64,000 nucleotides of DNA, taken from NCBI GenBank assembly GCA_023391415.1, contig JAEWAY010000022.1:1-64000 (forward strand), in the 5' to 3' direction. This DNA comes from Bacteroidota bacterium (GTDB taxonomy: Bacteria; Bacteroidota; Bacteroidia; Cytophagales; Cytophagaceae). This document shows positions 1 to 7,233 of this stretch, one piece after another (within the stretch, counting starts at the first letter, position 1; each line of letters opens with the position of its first letter). The translations under genes were made by a program, and so were the position numbers. The notes beneath the pieces are model-generated. The model ran no database searches. It worked only from the letters and a program-made list of their open reading frames with translations, and was not told the origin of the DNA.

Positions 1-18
1 GGGACCGTCAAGATCTTA

Positions 19-127
19 ATGGTGATTATAGCGTGGGTGTTCACCTCTTCCCATCCCGAACAGAGAAGTTAAGCCCCACCGCGCCGATGGTACTGCGGTA
101 AAACGTGGGAGAGTAGGTTGTCGCCAA
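19..127 (+). rRNA. rrf: 5S ribosomal RNA
   Basis: This is the 5S rRNA of the large ribosomal subunit. The conserved core CCCATCCCGAACAGAGAAGT lies at 50-69, and the 3' strand GGGAGAGTAGG at 107-117 is typical. The two ends can pair to close helix I (GGTGA near the 5' end with the GTCGCCA end). Nothing of the 23S gene is visible in the first 18 bases, so the window begins in the 23S-5S spacer at the end of an rRNA operon. The exact ends are approximate to a few bases. Confidence 0.95.
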
Positions 128-138
128 TTTTATTATCA

Positions 139-175
139 ATCCCGTACTTATTACTTAAGTATGGGATTTTTTTAT
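139..175 (+). terminator. Intrinsic terminator of the rRNA operon
   Basis: A 13-bp stem (139-151 with 155 or so to 167, one G-U pair) is followed by a run of seven T. It lies 12 bases after the 5S gene. It also overlaps an ATG at 161, which argues against translation starting there for the downstream gene. Confidence 0.85.
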
Positions 176-202
176 TTGCTAATTAATGGATATAGATACA
201 CA

Positions 203-745
203 ATGCTAGCTCCCATTTTCGAGAAAATACAGTATTTCCTTTCATTATTAAGTTTTTTTTTGGGATGCTTTACAGTTTGTATAGTTATTGACTTTTATCA
301 AAAACACCCCTATCTTGGAAGTAGACTTATTGCTTTTGAGCAAGTTGTAGATTGTAATGGGCCGAAAAATTTTTTCTATGTAGATGGCTGGTCGGAATCA
401 GAAGGTACACATCGCTGGAGCGATGGAAAAGTTGCAACATTAGCTTTTGACTTGAATAAGCCTCATTCTGATACATGCGTTAATTATTTAATAACTGTCA
501 AAGTTAATATGGTCAAAAATACTTGTCAGGGGTTAGACTTTAGCTTGAATGACTACACATTAGGGGCCACTAGACTTTGTCAGGGTGATTCATTATTTCA
601 GGTTTCCTTTTCAAGAGGAATATTAAGCTATGATAGGTCGAATATATTTCGTATTAAGATTTCTTCACCGGTAAAGACACCTGAATTTAATGACAATAGG
701 TTATTAGGAATAGCCGTGAGTGAATTTACACTAAGATGCAAATGA
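203..745 (+). CDS. Unknown membrane-anchored or secreted beta-rich protein
   Basis: Function unknown. From the ATG at 203 the product is 180 residues. One hydrophobic segment near residues 8-30 (signal anchor or signal peptide) is followed by a soluble domain of about 140 residues with four or more cysteines. The stretch GWSESEGTHRWSDG, then a hydrophobic strand, resembles beta-sandwich modules found with membrane glycosyltransferases in envelope polysaccharide loci; that likeness is from memory and weak. An in-frame ATG at 161 exists but lies inside the rRNA terminator, so 203 is preferred. The 3' end overlaps the next gene by 10 bases, so the two are probably co-translated. The gene is AT-rich with many TTA and ATA codons. 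Confidence 0.6.
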   Translation: MLAPIFEKIQYFLSLLSFFLGCFTVCIVIDFYQKHPYLGSRLIAFEQVVDCNGPKNFFYVDGWSESEGTHRWSDGKVATLAFDLNKPHSDTCVNYLITVKVNMVKNTCQGLDFSLNDYTLGATRLCQGDSLFQVSFSRGILSYDRSNIFRIKISSPVKTPEFNDNRLLGIAVSEFTLRCK

Positions 746-1860
746 TTCTTTTACTTGTTCGGAAATATTTTTGTGAGCTTGTATTTATAATTCTGGCTAC
801 TATGGTAGCAGCCATAAGGTATAGAACAACAGGAGCTTTTTATGGTGTATATATCTGGGATGAGGGTTGGTATGCTACGATAGTTGATCACGGCTACCTT
901 TTTGATGGCAATAATGGGCTTCTCCATAATGTACCTTTTTTTCCATTATATCCTTTGCTATGTAAGGCCCTCAAAATGTTATTGCCCGCTTTACATACTA
1001 GTCTGGCAATGCTTGTAATTTCAAATATCTTTGCTTATTTAACAATCAGGTTATTGTTTGTACTTTCTAAAGAAATGTTCAACTTTAGAATAGCGGTATT
1101 TACTGTACTTTTATTTCTATCGTTGCCATTTAGTTTCTTTATCTTTCTTGGGTTTACTGAATCTTTATTTTTTACACTAGTTCTAACGTTTTTTTATTTT
1201 TATTCAGTAAAAAATGAGCGCTTTTTGCCTTTAATATTAATAGCTTTGGCTTCTTTGACTAGACTTTATGGGATACTTTTATTTGTAGTATATTTAGTTG
1301 ATTTATTCTATCAAAAGGATAGAGGCCTATTCAGGAAAGAATTATTCTTGGCACCTATTGCCACTTTAGGAATTTCTTTATTTTGTATTTACCATCATTA
1401 TACTTTTGGGCACCCTTATCTTTTTATTGCAAATCAGATCGCATGGGGTCATCAATCAACGATCGGCCTCCTCAACTTACTTAAATTTAAAGAGATTGCA
1501 ATTAAGGCATTGCAATTTGATATGACCAACCCGCAGTCCATTGCAGCTATATATTTTGTATCATCCCTGTTTTTATCCATTACAATCTATAAAACTTTAC
1601 CCAGAAGTTTTTTCTCTTACTACATTGTCATTCTTAGTTTTTTGTTTTACATCCTGTCACCAGTAGCTAATTCAATTGGTAGATATATGCTTTGTTTGTT
1701 CCCTGTTATCATTACTGTGCCATTAGTTTTGTTAAAAAATCCTAAAGAAGAACGATTTGAACTTTCAGATGTCAGGTTTGTGATATTTTGTTTTTTTCTT
1801 TTTACTATTAATTTGAATCTTTTGCAATTATGTTTTGAAAGAGTGCATTTTGTAGGCTAG
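736..1860 (+). CDS. PIG-V/Gpi18-like integral membrane glycosyltransferase
   Basis: Predicted polytopic glycosyltransferase of about 374 residues that would move a sugar from a lipid-linked donor on the outer face of the inner membrane. The N-terminal loop carries DEGWYATIVDHGY followed by PFFPLYPLL. This matches the D-x-x-WY...GY...FFPLYP pattern of the Gpi18/PIG-V mannosyltransferase family, where the first acidic residue is part of the active site. About eight to ten hydrophobic segments follow, and the protein ends in a short tail. It overlaps the preceding gene by 10 bases and the pair looks like one transcript. Donor and acceptor cannot be told from sequence. AT-rich like its partner, so transfer from another member of the phylum is possible. 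Confidence 0.7.
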   Translation: MQMILLLVRKYFCELVFIILATMVAAIRYRTTGAFYGVYIWDEGWYATIVDHGYLFDGNNGLLHNVPFFPLYPLLCKALKMLLPALHTSLAMLVISNIFAYLTIRLLFVLSKEMFNFRIAVFTVLLFLSLPFSFFIFLGFTESLFFTLVLTFFYFYSVKNERFLPLILIALASLTRLYGILLFVVYLVDLFYQKDRGLFRKELFLAPIATLGISLFCIYHHYTFGHPYLFIANQIAWGHQSTIGLLNLLKFKEIAIKALQFDMTNPQSIAAIYFVSSLFLSITIYKTLPRSFFSYYIVILSFLFYILSPVANSIGRYMLCLFPVIITVPLVLLKNPKEERFELSDVRFVIFCFFLFTINLNLLQLCFERVHFVG

Positions 1861-1962
1861 TTTGAGGATAAAGTGATATGGAGTAAAAATTTAAATTCGT
1901 TTAGTTTAACAAGTTTACTTTACTTTAAACTAGATTTATTGTGTGACAATATACTAGAGATA

Positions 1963-2985
1963 TTATTTTAGCCCCCCTTTTATTTTGACACTAATTACAT
2001 CAATTGAGTCATTATTGGGTGTTTGGGTAGTGACTGGTAGCTCATCCTTTATTTTCTCTGGTTCCGCTATCCCAATTTCTTTATAGGGAATTAAAATAAT
2101 AAAACTTTGCCCCTCTTCAACCGTCAACGAATTCTTTAACAGCCAGGGATTATATTCCTTCAAAGTGAGATATGGAACATTTATTTTTTTGCTGAATGAA
2201 ATCAGATTCTCTATTGTAGAATCAACCCGAATCTTTTTGATGTAGCTGTTCCGTTTGTACTGTTTAATTGTAAATTTATATTTTTCTGGATTGCTTATCA
2301 GGTCTTTTATAGCTAGTATTTTGTACATATACCTTGATGTTTCATCGTTGAGTTCAAGATCATAAAAATTATCGACTTGCTGATTTTCATAAGCCTTTTG
2401 AAGACCTGAAATACCACGATTGTAGGATGCGGCAACTGACGTCCAGTTACCAAATACTTTATAAGACTTCTTAAAGTATTTACAGGCGGCTTCACTTGCC
2501 TTTATAGGATGGTAACGCTCATCGATTTCATCATTAATAATCAGACCAAGATCTTCGGCCGTAGCCTGGGTCAATTGCCAAAATCCAGCTGCGCTTTTAT
2601 GGGATATTGAATTGGTCAGATTACTTTCAGCTATTGCCAGATACTTAAAATCATCAGGAAGCTGGTGTTTCCTTATTACATATTCAATTTCAGGTAACCA
2701 AATCCGTACGTTTCTTAAAAGTAGCCTTGTGCTTGAATTTTGCCTTGTGTTATGCTTTAGCTCACGTTCAAACCTTTGATAACTTGATGGAGTTTTGAAA
2801 TGCACTTTTTCTCCTGCAAATGCAATCTCATCAGGCAGCTTTAGAATAAATTCATTATGGCTGTCCTGAATCTTTGCAGAATAGTACAGCTTCACATTTT
2901 TCTTAGTCTTGACGACAGTGTAGCCAAATATGAAGCAACATACAAGCCCACAGGTAAAGGCCATTATGATTTTTTTGTCAATCAT
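1963..2985 (-). CDS. Membrane-anchored lytic transglycosylase (MltD-like, SLT domain)
   Basis: Cleaves the MurNAc-GlcNAc bond of peptidoglycan in the periplasm. Residues 5-25 form a signal anchor. The SLT domain covers about residues 95-215, with the catalytic Glu in LAIAESNL, then SAAGFWQLTQATA and AASYNRG, all hallmarks of family 1 transglycosylases. A degenerate LysM-like segment (about residues 258-300, ending EEGQSFIILIP) would bind glycan; family members in this phylum often carry one or two full LysM repeats. The start codon shares its A with the stop codon of the upstream LOG-family gene (TAATG), so translation is likely coupled. Confidence 0.87.
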   Translation of the reverse strand: MIDKKIIMAFTCGLVCCFIFGYTVVKTKKNVKLYYSAKIQDSHNEFILKLPDEIAFAGEKVHFKTPSSYQRFERELKHNTRQNSSTRLLLRNVRIWLPEIEYVIRKHQLPDDFKYLAIAESNLTNSISHKSAAGFWQLTQATAEDLGLIINDEIDERYHPIKASEAACKYFKKSYKVFGNWTSVAASYNRGISGLQKAYENQQVDNFYDLELNDETSRYMYKILAIKDLISNPEKYKFTIKQYKRNSYIKKIRVDSTIENLISFSKKINVPYLTLKEYNPWLLKNSLTVEEGQSFIILIPYKEIGIAEPEKIKDELPVTTQTPNNDSIDVISVKIKGGLK

Positions 2986-3818
2986 TAGAAATTAGGTTGT
3001 AGCAGATACTTCGAATAGAAGTCGTCTATTACTTTTACTGCTTCAGAAGGTGTATCAACCAGACTAAATAAACTTAGGTCGGATGCTTCAACGCATGCTT
3101 CCTGTTCACAAAGAACGTCTTTCATCCAGTCAATTAAACCCCGCCAGTATGATTTGCCAACCAAAACTATAGGGAAGCGACCAATTTTACCGGTCTGGAT
3201 CAGAGTTAACGCTTCGAAGAACTCATCCATTGTGCCAAATCCTCCTGGCATAACAATGAATCCTTGAGAATATTTGACAAACATAACTTTTCGTACAAAG
3301 AAATGCTCGAAATTCAAAAGTTTGTCTCGATCAATATATACATTATTAAATTGTTCAAAGGGTAACATTATATTGAGCCCTACAGAACGACCATTTTCCA
3401 TGCGGGCTCCTTTATTGGCTGCTTCCATTATGCCCGGTCCGCCACCGGAAATTACTCCGTAGCCATGTCGTACAAGCTTTGCTGCTATTTCTACGGTCAT
3501 TTGATAATATTGGTTATCAGGTTGTGTTCTTGCAGAGCCAAATATCGATACACAGGGGCCTATTTTTGCCAGTTTCTCAAATCCTTCAACAAATTCAGAC
3601 ATTACTTTGAAAATTGCCCAAGAGTCGGAGCTTTTGATCTCGTTCCAGTCTTTCTCAGTAAATGCTCTACGGATTTTGTGCTCATTCTCCACCGGGGGCT
3701 CTATCTTGATCGGATTAACAGTTAGTTTATTTAACTGCTTCTTTTTCTTATTTTTATTGCTTTCTGAATTCTTTATTTCCTTCATTATATTTATATATTT
3801 TATAGCACTAAGGTCCAT
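2985..3818 (-). CDS. LOG-family nucleotide hydrolase (TIGR00730)
   Basis: Rossmann-fold protein of the LOG (lonely guy) family, which includes cytokinin riboside 5'-monophosphate phosphoribohydrolases and bacterial nucleotide 5'-monophosphate nucleosidases. Seen: GPCVSIFGSAR near residue 88, SGGGPGIMEAANKGA, and the signature MPGGFGTMDEFFEALT, whose Gly-rich loop and Glu belong to the active site. About 65 residues precede the domain, Lys/Asn-rich at first (KKKKQ), which is longer than usual; a later start is possible. It sits upstream of and overlaps the transglycosylase by one base. The cellular substrate is not predictable. Confidence 0.88.
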   Translation of the reverse strand: MDLSAIKYINIMKEIKNSESNKNKKKKQLNKLTVNPIKIEPPVENEHKIRRAFTEKDWNEIKSSDSWAIFKVMSEFVEGFEKLAKIGPCVSIFGSARTQPDNQYYQMTVEIAAKLVRHGYGVISGGGPGIMEAANKGARMENGRSVGLNIMLPFEQFNNVYIDRDKLLNFEHFFVRKVMFVKYSQGFIVMPGGFGTMDEFFEALTLIQTGKIGRFPIVLVGKSYWRGLIDWMKDVLCEQEACVEASDLSLFSLVDTPSEAVKVIDDFYSKYLLQPNF

Positions 3819-4046
3819 GTCTTGTTAATCAGTTATATATAATTTTCATAAGGCTGGCAATGTTTGGATGCTCTTACAATAAATATTGTTCGAAGCGGAT
3901 TGTAGGAAACCAAAATCCTTTTAAGTCAAACTTTCAGTGATTTTGTCCCTACGTAAGACATTTTTTTATACTTTAGGGGGATAAATCCTGTCCTTACTCA
4001 GGTATGGGTAAATGCTTTTAAGAAAATAAAAACGAGGAGAATTTTT

Positions 4047-4730
4047 GTGAAAAACGTGTCATTTATTCTGAATGTTGTGTTGGTTATTGCCGTTGGAGTA
4101 CTCTATTACCTACGCTTTACTACGGATACTGCTATTGTTAGTCCTAAGGAAGATATTAAGACTGCTGATGAAAAGGTAGAAAGTACAGAGATCAGTCCTG
4201 ACTCTCTGCTTATAGTTGAAGATGCTACCGGTGCAGAATCAGTGGCCCAAACCAATAAAGAGTCATCGGGAAAGATTGCTTTTATTGACTTGGAGGAGTT
4301 TTATGACAGATATGAATTTTACAAGCAAGGTTTGAAAAATATTGAACGAAGCATTGAGAATAAACAAAACCAGCTTATATCAAAGCAGAAAGCGTTGGAA
4401 GAAGAGTTTATGAAGTACCAGCAAACGGCTCCAACCTTGTCTGAGACCTACCGTAAAACCAAAGAACAGCAATTGATGGAGCAGGAGCAGGAGCTATTTA
4501 AATTGCGTGATGAACTACAACAACAGCAGGAAAACGAGTTCAATAACTTTAATGTAAGCTTATTGAAAAAGGTAGATGACTATGTTAAAGATTTAAGTAA
4601 AAAGAAGCAGTATGATTATGTATTCACCTATACAAAAGGTGGACCATCAATCATGGTATATGCAAAGGATAGTCTGGATATTACCGGAGAAGTTGTTGAA
4701 GGTTTAAACAGGGCCTACAGGAAAAAATAA
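4047..4730 (+). CDS. OmpH/Skp-family periplasmic chaperone-like protein
   Basis: Skp-like proteins hold unfolded outer-membrane proteins in the periplasm. One N-terminal membrane segment (residues 5-22) is followed by a Ser/Glu-rich linker. An OmpH domain from about residue 75 begins GKIAFIDLEEFYDRYEFYK, then has a long Gln/Glu/Lys-rich coiled coil and ends with the conserved YDYVFTYTKGG pattern. The start is a GTG, supported by GAGGAGA at 4034-4040, about six bases upstream. Skp has a cleaved signal and is about 160 residues; this 227-residue form with a linker looks anchored instead. The next gene begins 11 bases downstream. Confidence 0.8.
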   Translation: MKNVSFILNVVLVIAVGVLYYLRFTTDTAIVSPKEDIKTADEKVESTEISPDSLLIVEDATGAESVAQTNKESSGKIAFIDLEEFYDRYEFYKQGLKNIERSIENKQNQLISKQKALEEEFMKYQQTAPTLSETYRKTKEQQLMEQEQELFKLRDELQQQQENEFNNFNVSLLKKVDDYVKDLSKKKQYDYVFTYTKGGPSIMVYAKDSLDITGEVVEGLNRAYRKK

Positions 4731-4741
4731 ACTCTAAGACG

Positions 4742-5098
4742 ATGAAAAGAAAAGCTACCAAGTTTGCAGTAATAGTCATCTCTATTCTTTTGGCTGAACT
4801 TATCCATGAGTATGTACAACATTTTTTCAATAGCTGGGTTCAACAATCGGCATTGGGAATTTATATCTCTGTATTGATCTCAATGGCTGTAGCTGTAGCT
4901 GTATTTTACCCGGCTTTTCATGTAATAGACTCCTATTTGAAAACGGCAAGCCGGAAATATATTCAGGGCACAAAAAAAATTGGGAAGAACAGTTTTGCTG
5001 CTTTAATGATCGGATTTCTGATGGCTCTATTATTGCTGTTTATCGGGTTCTCTGAAATATGGTACAATCAAAACCCACTTGGCTCATTGTTTAAATAG
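4742..5098 (+). CDS. Small three-helix membrane protein of unknown function
   Basis: Not recognised. The 118-residue product has three likely membrane helices, at about residues 5-22, 38-62 and 84-104, joined by short polar loops with a Lys-rich loop (RKYIQGTKKIGK) between the last two. It lies 11 bases after the OmpH-like gene and 18 before the methyltransferase gene, so it appears to be the middle gene of one transcript. No catalytic motif is visible. Confidence 0.65.
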   Translation: MKRKATKFAVIVISILLAELIHEYVQHFFNSWVQQSALGIYISVLISMAVAVAVFYPAFHVIDSYLKTASRKYIQGTKKIGKNSFAALMIGFLMALLLLFIGFSEIWYNQNPLGSLFK

Positions 5099-5116
5099 GC
5101 CAGACAAAACTCTTTT

Positions 5117-6289
5117 ATGGCTGATTTCAAAAAAGAATCTCAGATTCTTGTCACATGCCCCAAGAATATAGCTCCCGTACTTGCAGAGGAAATAAAATGT
5201 TTGGGCTTTACCGTACGGAATGTAAAGCCTGCTTTTGTAGAACTGAATGGGACGCTTGCTGACTGTATGAAGCTCAATCTGTGGCTTAGAACTGCTCATA
5301 AGGTTTTGTATAAGATTGCAGATTTTAATGCTGCCAATCCAGATCAGCTCTATCAGGTTGTCAGGCAAATAAATTGGGAAGATTTTATTCCGGCAAATGG
5401 TTTTTTTTCTGTTTCTTCTCTGGTGATTAATGAGCATATACGTGATACACGTTTCGCTAACCTGAAAGTTAAAGACGCTATTGCTGACAGAATAAAAGAT
5501 AAAAAAGGTATTAGACCAGATTCTGGTTCTGAAAGGCATGGAATCGTGGTCTTTTTGCACTGGAAACAGGAAAATGCATCAATATTTATTGATACTTCTG
5601 GTGAAACTATTGCCAAGCATGGATACCGAAAACTGCCACATAAAGCGCCAATGCAGGAAACACTTGCTGCTGCTGTAATTTTGTCTTCTGTGTGGAAGCC
5701 GGGACAAAACTTTATAAATCCTATGTGCGGCAGCGGTACTTTAGCCATTGAGGCAGCCCTGATAGCTTGTAATATTGCTCCAGGAGTGTTTCGTGATAGC
5801 TTTGGCTTTATGCATTTGGTGGATTTTCCAATAATAGAATGGAAAAATATGAGAGATGCCGCAGAAGATGGAGAAAAAGAGCTTCAGGGACGCTTCGTGC
5901 TGTCTGATATCGATCCTCAGGCAATAGAAGTCTCCCGTAAGAATGCTCTGTCTGCTGGGTTTAAACAAGAACTCGAGTTTGACGTTTGTTCGTTTGAAGA
6001 AACTACGATCCCAGAGAATGAAGAAGGGATTGTTATTTTGAACCCTGAGTATGGAGAACGTCTTGGTGAGATTACTCAGTTGGGTAAAACGTATCAGTCA
6101 ATTGGAGATTTCTTTAAGAAGAATTGTAATGGATACACTGGGTATATTTTTACCGGGAATGCTGATCTTGCTAAGCAAATTGGTCTCAGACCCAAACGAA
6201 AAATCCCCTTTTATACCGGACAGATCGAAGCCCGGCTACTTGAATATGAATTGTATAGCGGGTCTCGAAAAGGCAAATATAACCTTTAA
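5117..6289 (+). CDS. THUMP-domain 23S rRNA guanine N2-methyltransferase (RlmL/UPF0020 family)
   Basis: SAM-dependent methyltransferase that modifies guanine N2 in rRNA. The N-terminal THUMP domain (about residues 45-165) binds RNA. The Rossmann methyltransferase domain (about 170-380) carries the UPF0020 motif NPMCGSGTLAIEAALIA. The catalytic motif IV reads NPEYGERLGE where the family pattern is usually (N/D)PP(Y/F)GER. The E. coli RlmL counterpart is fused to RlmK; this 390-residue protein is the stand-alone form common in Bacteroidota. It is followed closely by the lipid kinase gene. Confidence 0.88.
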   Translation: MADFKKESQILVTCPKNIAPVLAEEIKCLGFTVRNVKPAFVELNGTLADCMKLNLWLRTAHKVLYKIADFNAANPDQLYQVVRQINWEDFIPANGFFSVSSLVINEHIRDTRFANLKVKDAIADRIKDKKGIRPDSGSERHGIVVFLHWKQENASIFIDTSGETIAKHGYRKLPHKAPMQETLAAAVILSSVWKPGQNFINPMCGSGTLAIEAALIACNIAPGVFRDSFGFMHLVDFPIIEWKNMRDAAEDGEKELQGRFVLSDIDPQAIEVSRKNALSAGFKQELEFDVCSFEETTIPENEEGIVILNPEYGERLGEITQLGKTYQSIGDFFKKNCNGYTGYIFTGNADLAKQIGLRPKRKIPFYTGQIEARLLEYELYSGSRKGKYNL

Positions 6290-6321
6290 ATGGCGTCATG
6301 AGTTTCTCAAGAGGGAAATTC

Positions 6322-7203
6322 ATGGAAGCTAAAGAAAGAAAATATATTTTTGTTCTGAACCCTATCGCTGGCGGAAGGAAAAAGGAACAAGTGCCGGCTC
6401 AGATTGACAAGTTTTGTGATCGGGCTAAATGTAATTTCAGAATTTACAAAACAACGGGGCATAATGATCTGAATAATCTCAGAAAAGTCTTTGACATCTT
6501 TGCTCCGGATGCAGTAGTTGCTATCGGTGGAGATGGTACAGTAAATCTGGTAGGAAATCTTTTGGTATATACGAATATACCTATTGGAATAATTCCATTG
6601 GGATCCGGTAATGGACTTGCAAAAGATCTTGGGTTGCCCATGGATCTCGAAGCTGCCTTTGAGCTAATACATCGGTTTGAATCCAGGTATATTGATTCTC
6701 TTAATATTAATGGAACCAACTGCTTCCATCTTAGTGATCTTGGGTACAATGCCCGAATAGTACATCGATTTGCTCATGGATGGTTGCGAGGGAAAATGAG
6801 TTATTTCTGGTATGGCATATCCGAGTTCTTAAGATTCAGGTCTTTCCCCTTTGAATTAAAAACAAAGATTGAAAATCATACAGGAAAGGCCTTTATGTTG
6901 ATTATTTCCAACGCGAACAAGTTTGGAACTAATATTTCGGTAAATCCTCTGGGAGAAATTGACGACGGGTGGTTCGAGGTCAGTATTTTCAAGCCATTTC
7001 CGAAATTCAGAGTTCCTTATATCGGGTATCATTTGTTAAAAAGTAATATTCATCAGACGCCTTTCTACAAGGTGGTGAGAACAAGAAAAGCGGTAATTAA
7101 AAATATCTCCGGAGAACCTCTTCACATTGATGGAGAGCCTGTAAGTCTGGCTCAGGAGATTCAGGTAGAAGTGATGTCCAAATCACTCCGCGTTATCATG
7201 TGA
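6322..7203 (+). CDS. Diacylglycerol/lipid kinase family protein (YegS-like)
   Basis: DAGK catalytic-domain protein of 293 residues that likely phosphorylates a membrane lipid with ATP at the cytoplasmic face. Seen: FVLNPIAGG at the N-terminus, the nucleotide-binding AIGGDGTVN, and IPLGSGNGLAKDLGLP, which together define the family; the C-terminal half has the beta-sandwich pattern ending LHIDGEP. An ATG at 6298 would add eight residues but has no ribosome-binding site, while GAGGG lies about eight bases before the ATG at 6322, so 6322 is chosen. It is convergent with uvrB and no terminator was found in the 30-base gap. Confidence 0.88.
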   Translation: MEAKERKYIFVLNPIAGGRKKEQVPAQIDKFCDRAKCNFRIYKTTGHNDLNNLRKVFDIFAPDAVVAIGGDGTVNLVGNLLVYTNIPIGIIPLGSGNGLAKDLGLPMDLEAAFELIHRFESRYIDSLNINGTNCFHLSDLGYNARIVHRFAHGWLRGKMSYFWYGISEFLRFRSFPFELKTKIENHTGKAFMLIISNANKFGTNISVNPLGEIDDGWFEVSIFKPFPKFRVPYIGYHLLKSNIHQTPFYKVVRTRKAVIKNISGEPLHIDGEPVSLAQEIQVEVMSKSLRVIM

Positions 7204-7233
7204 TATTTCTAAATAATTATAATTAAGCGCGAT

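Noticed and set aside
161..202. Longer start for the first gene at the ATG 161
   Set aside because: The codon lies within the 3' arm of the rRNA terminator; the ATG at 203 directly precedes the hydrophobic segment.
1902..1932. TAGTTTAA/TTAAACTA hairpin between convergent genes
   Set aside because: The stem is eight bp with a single G-C pair and no clear T-run; too weak to call as a terminator.
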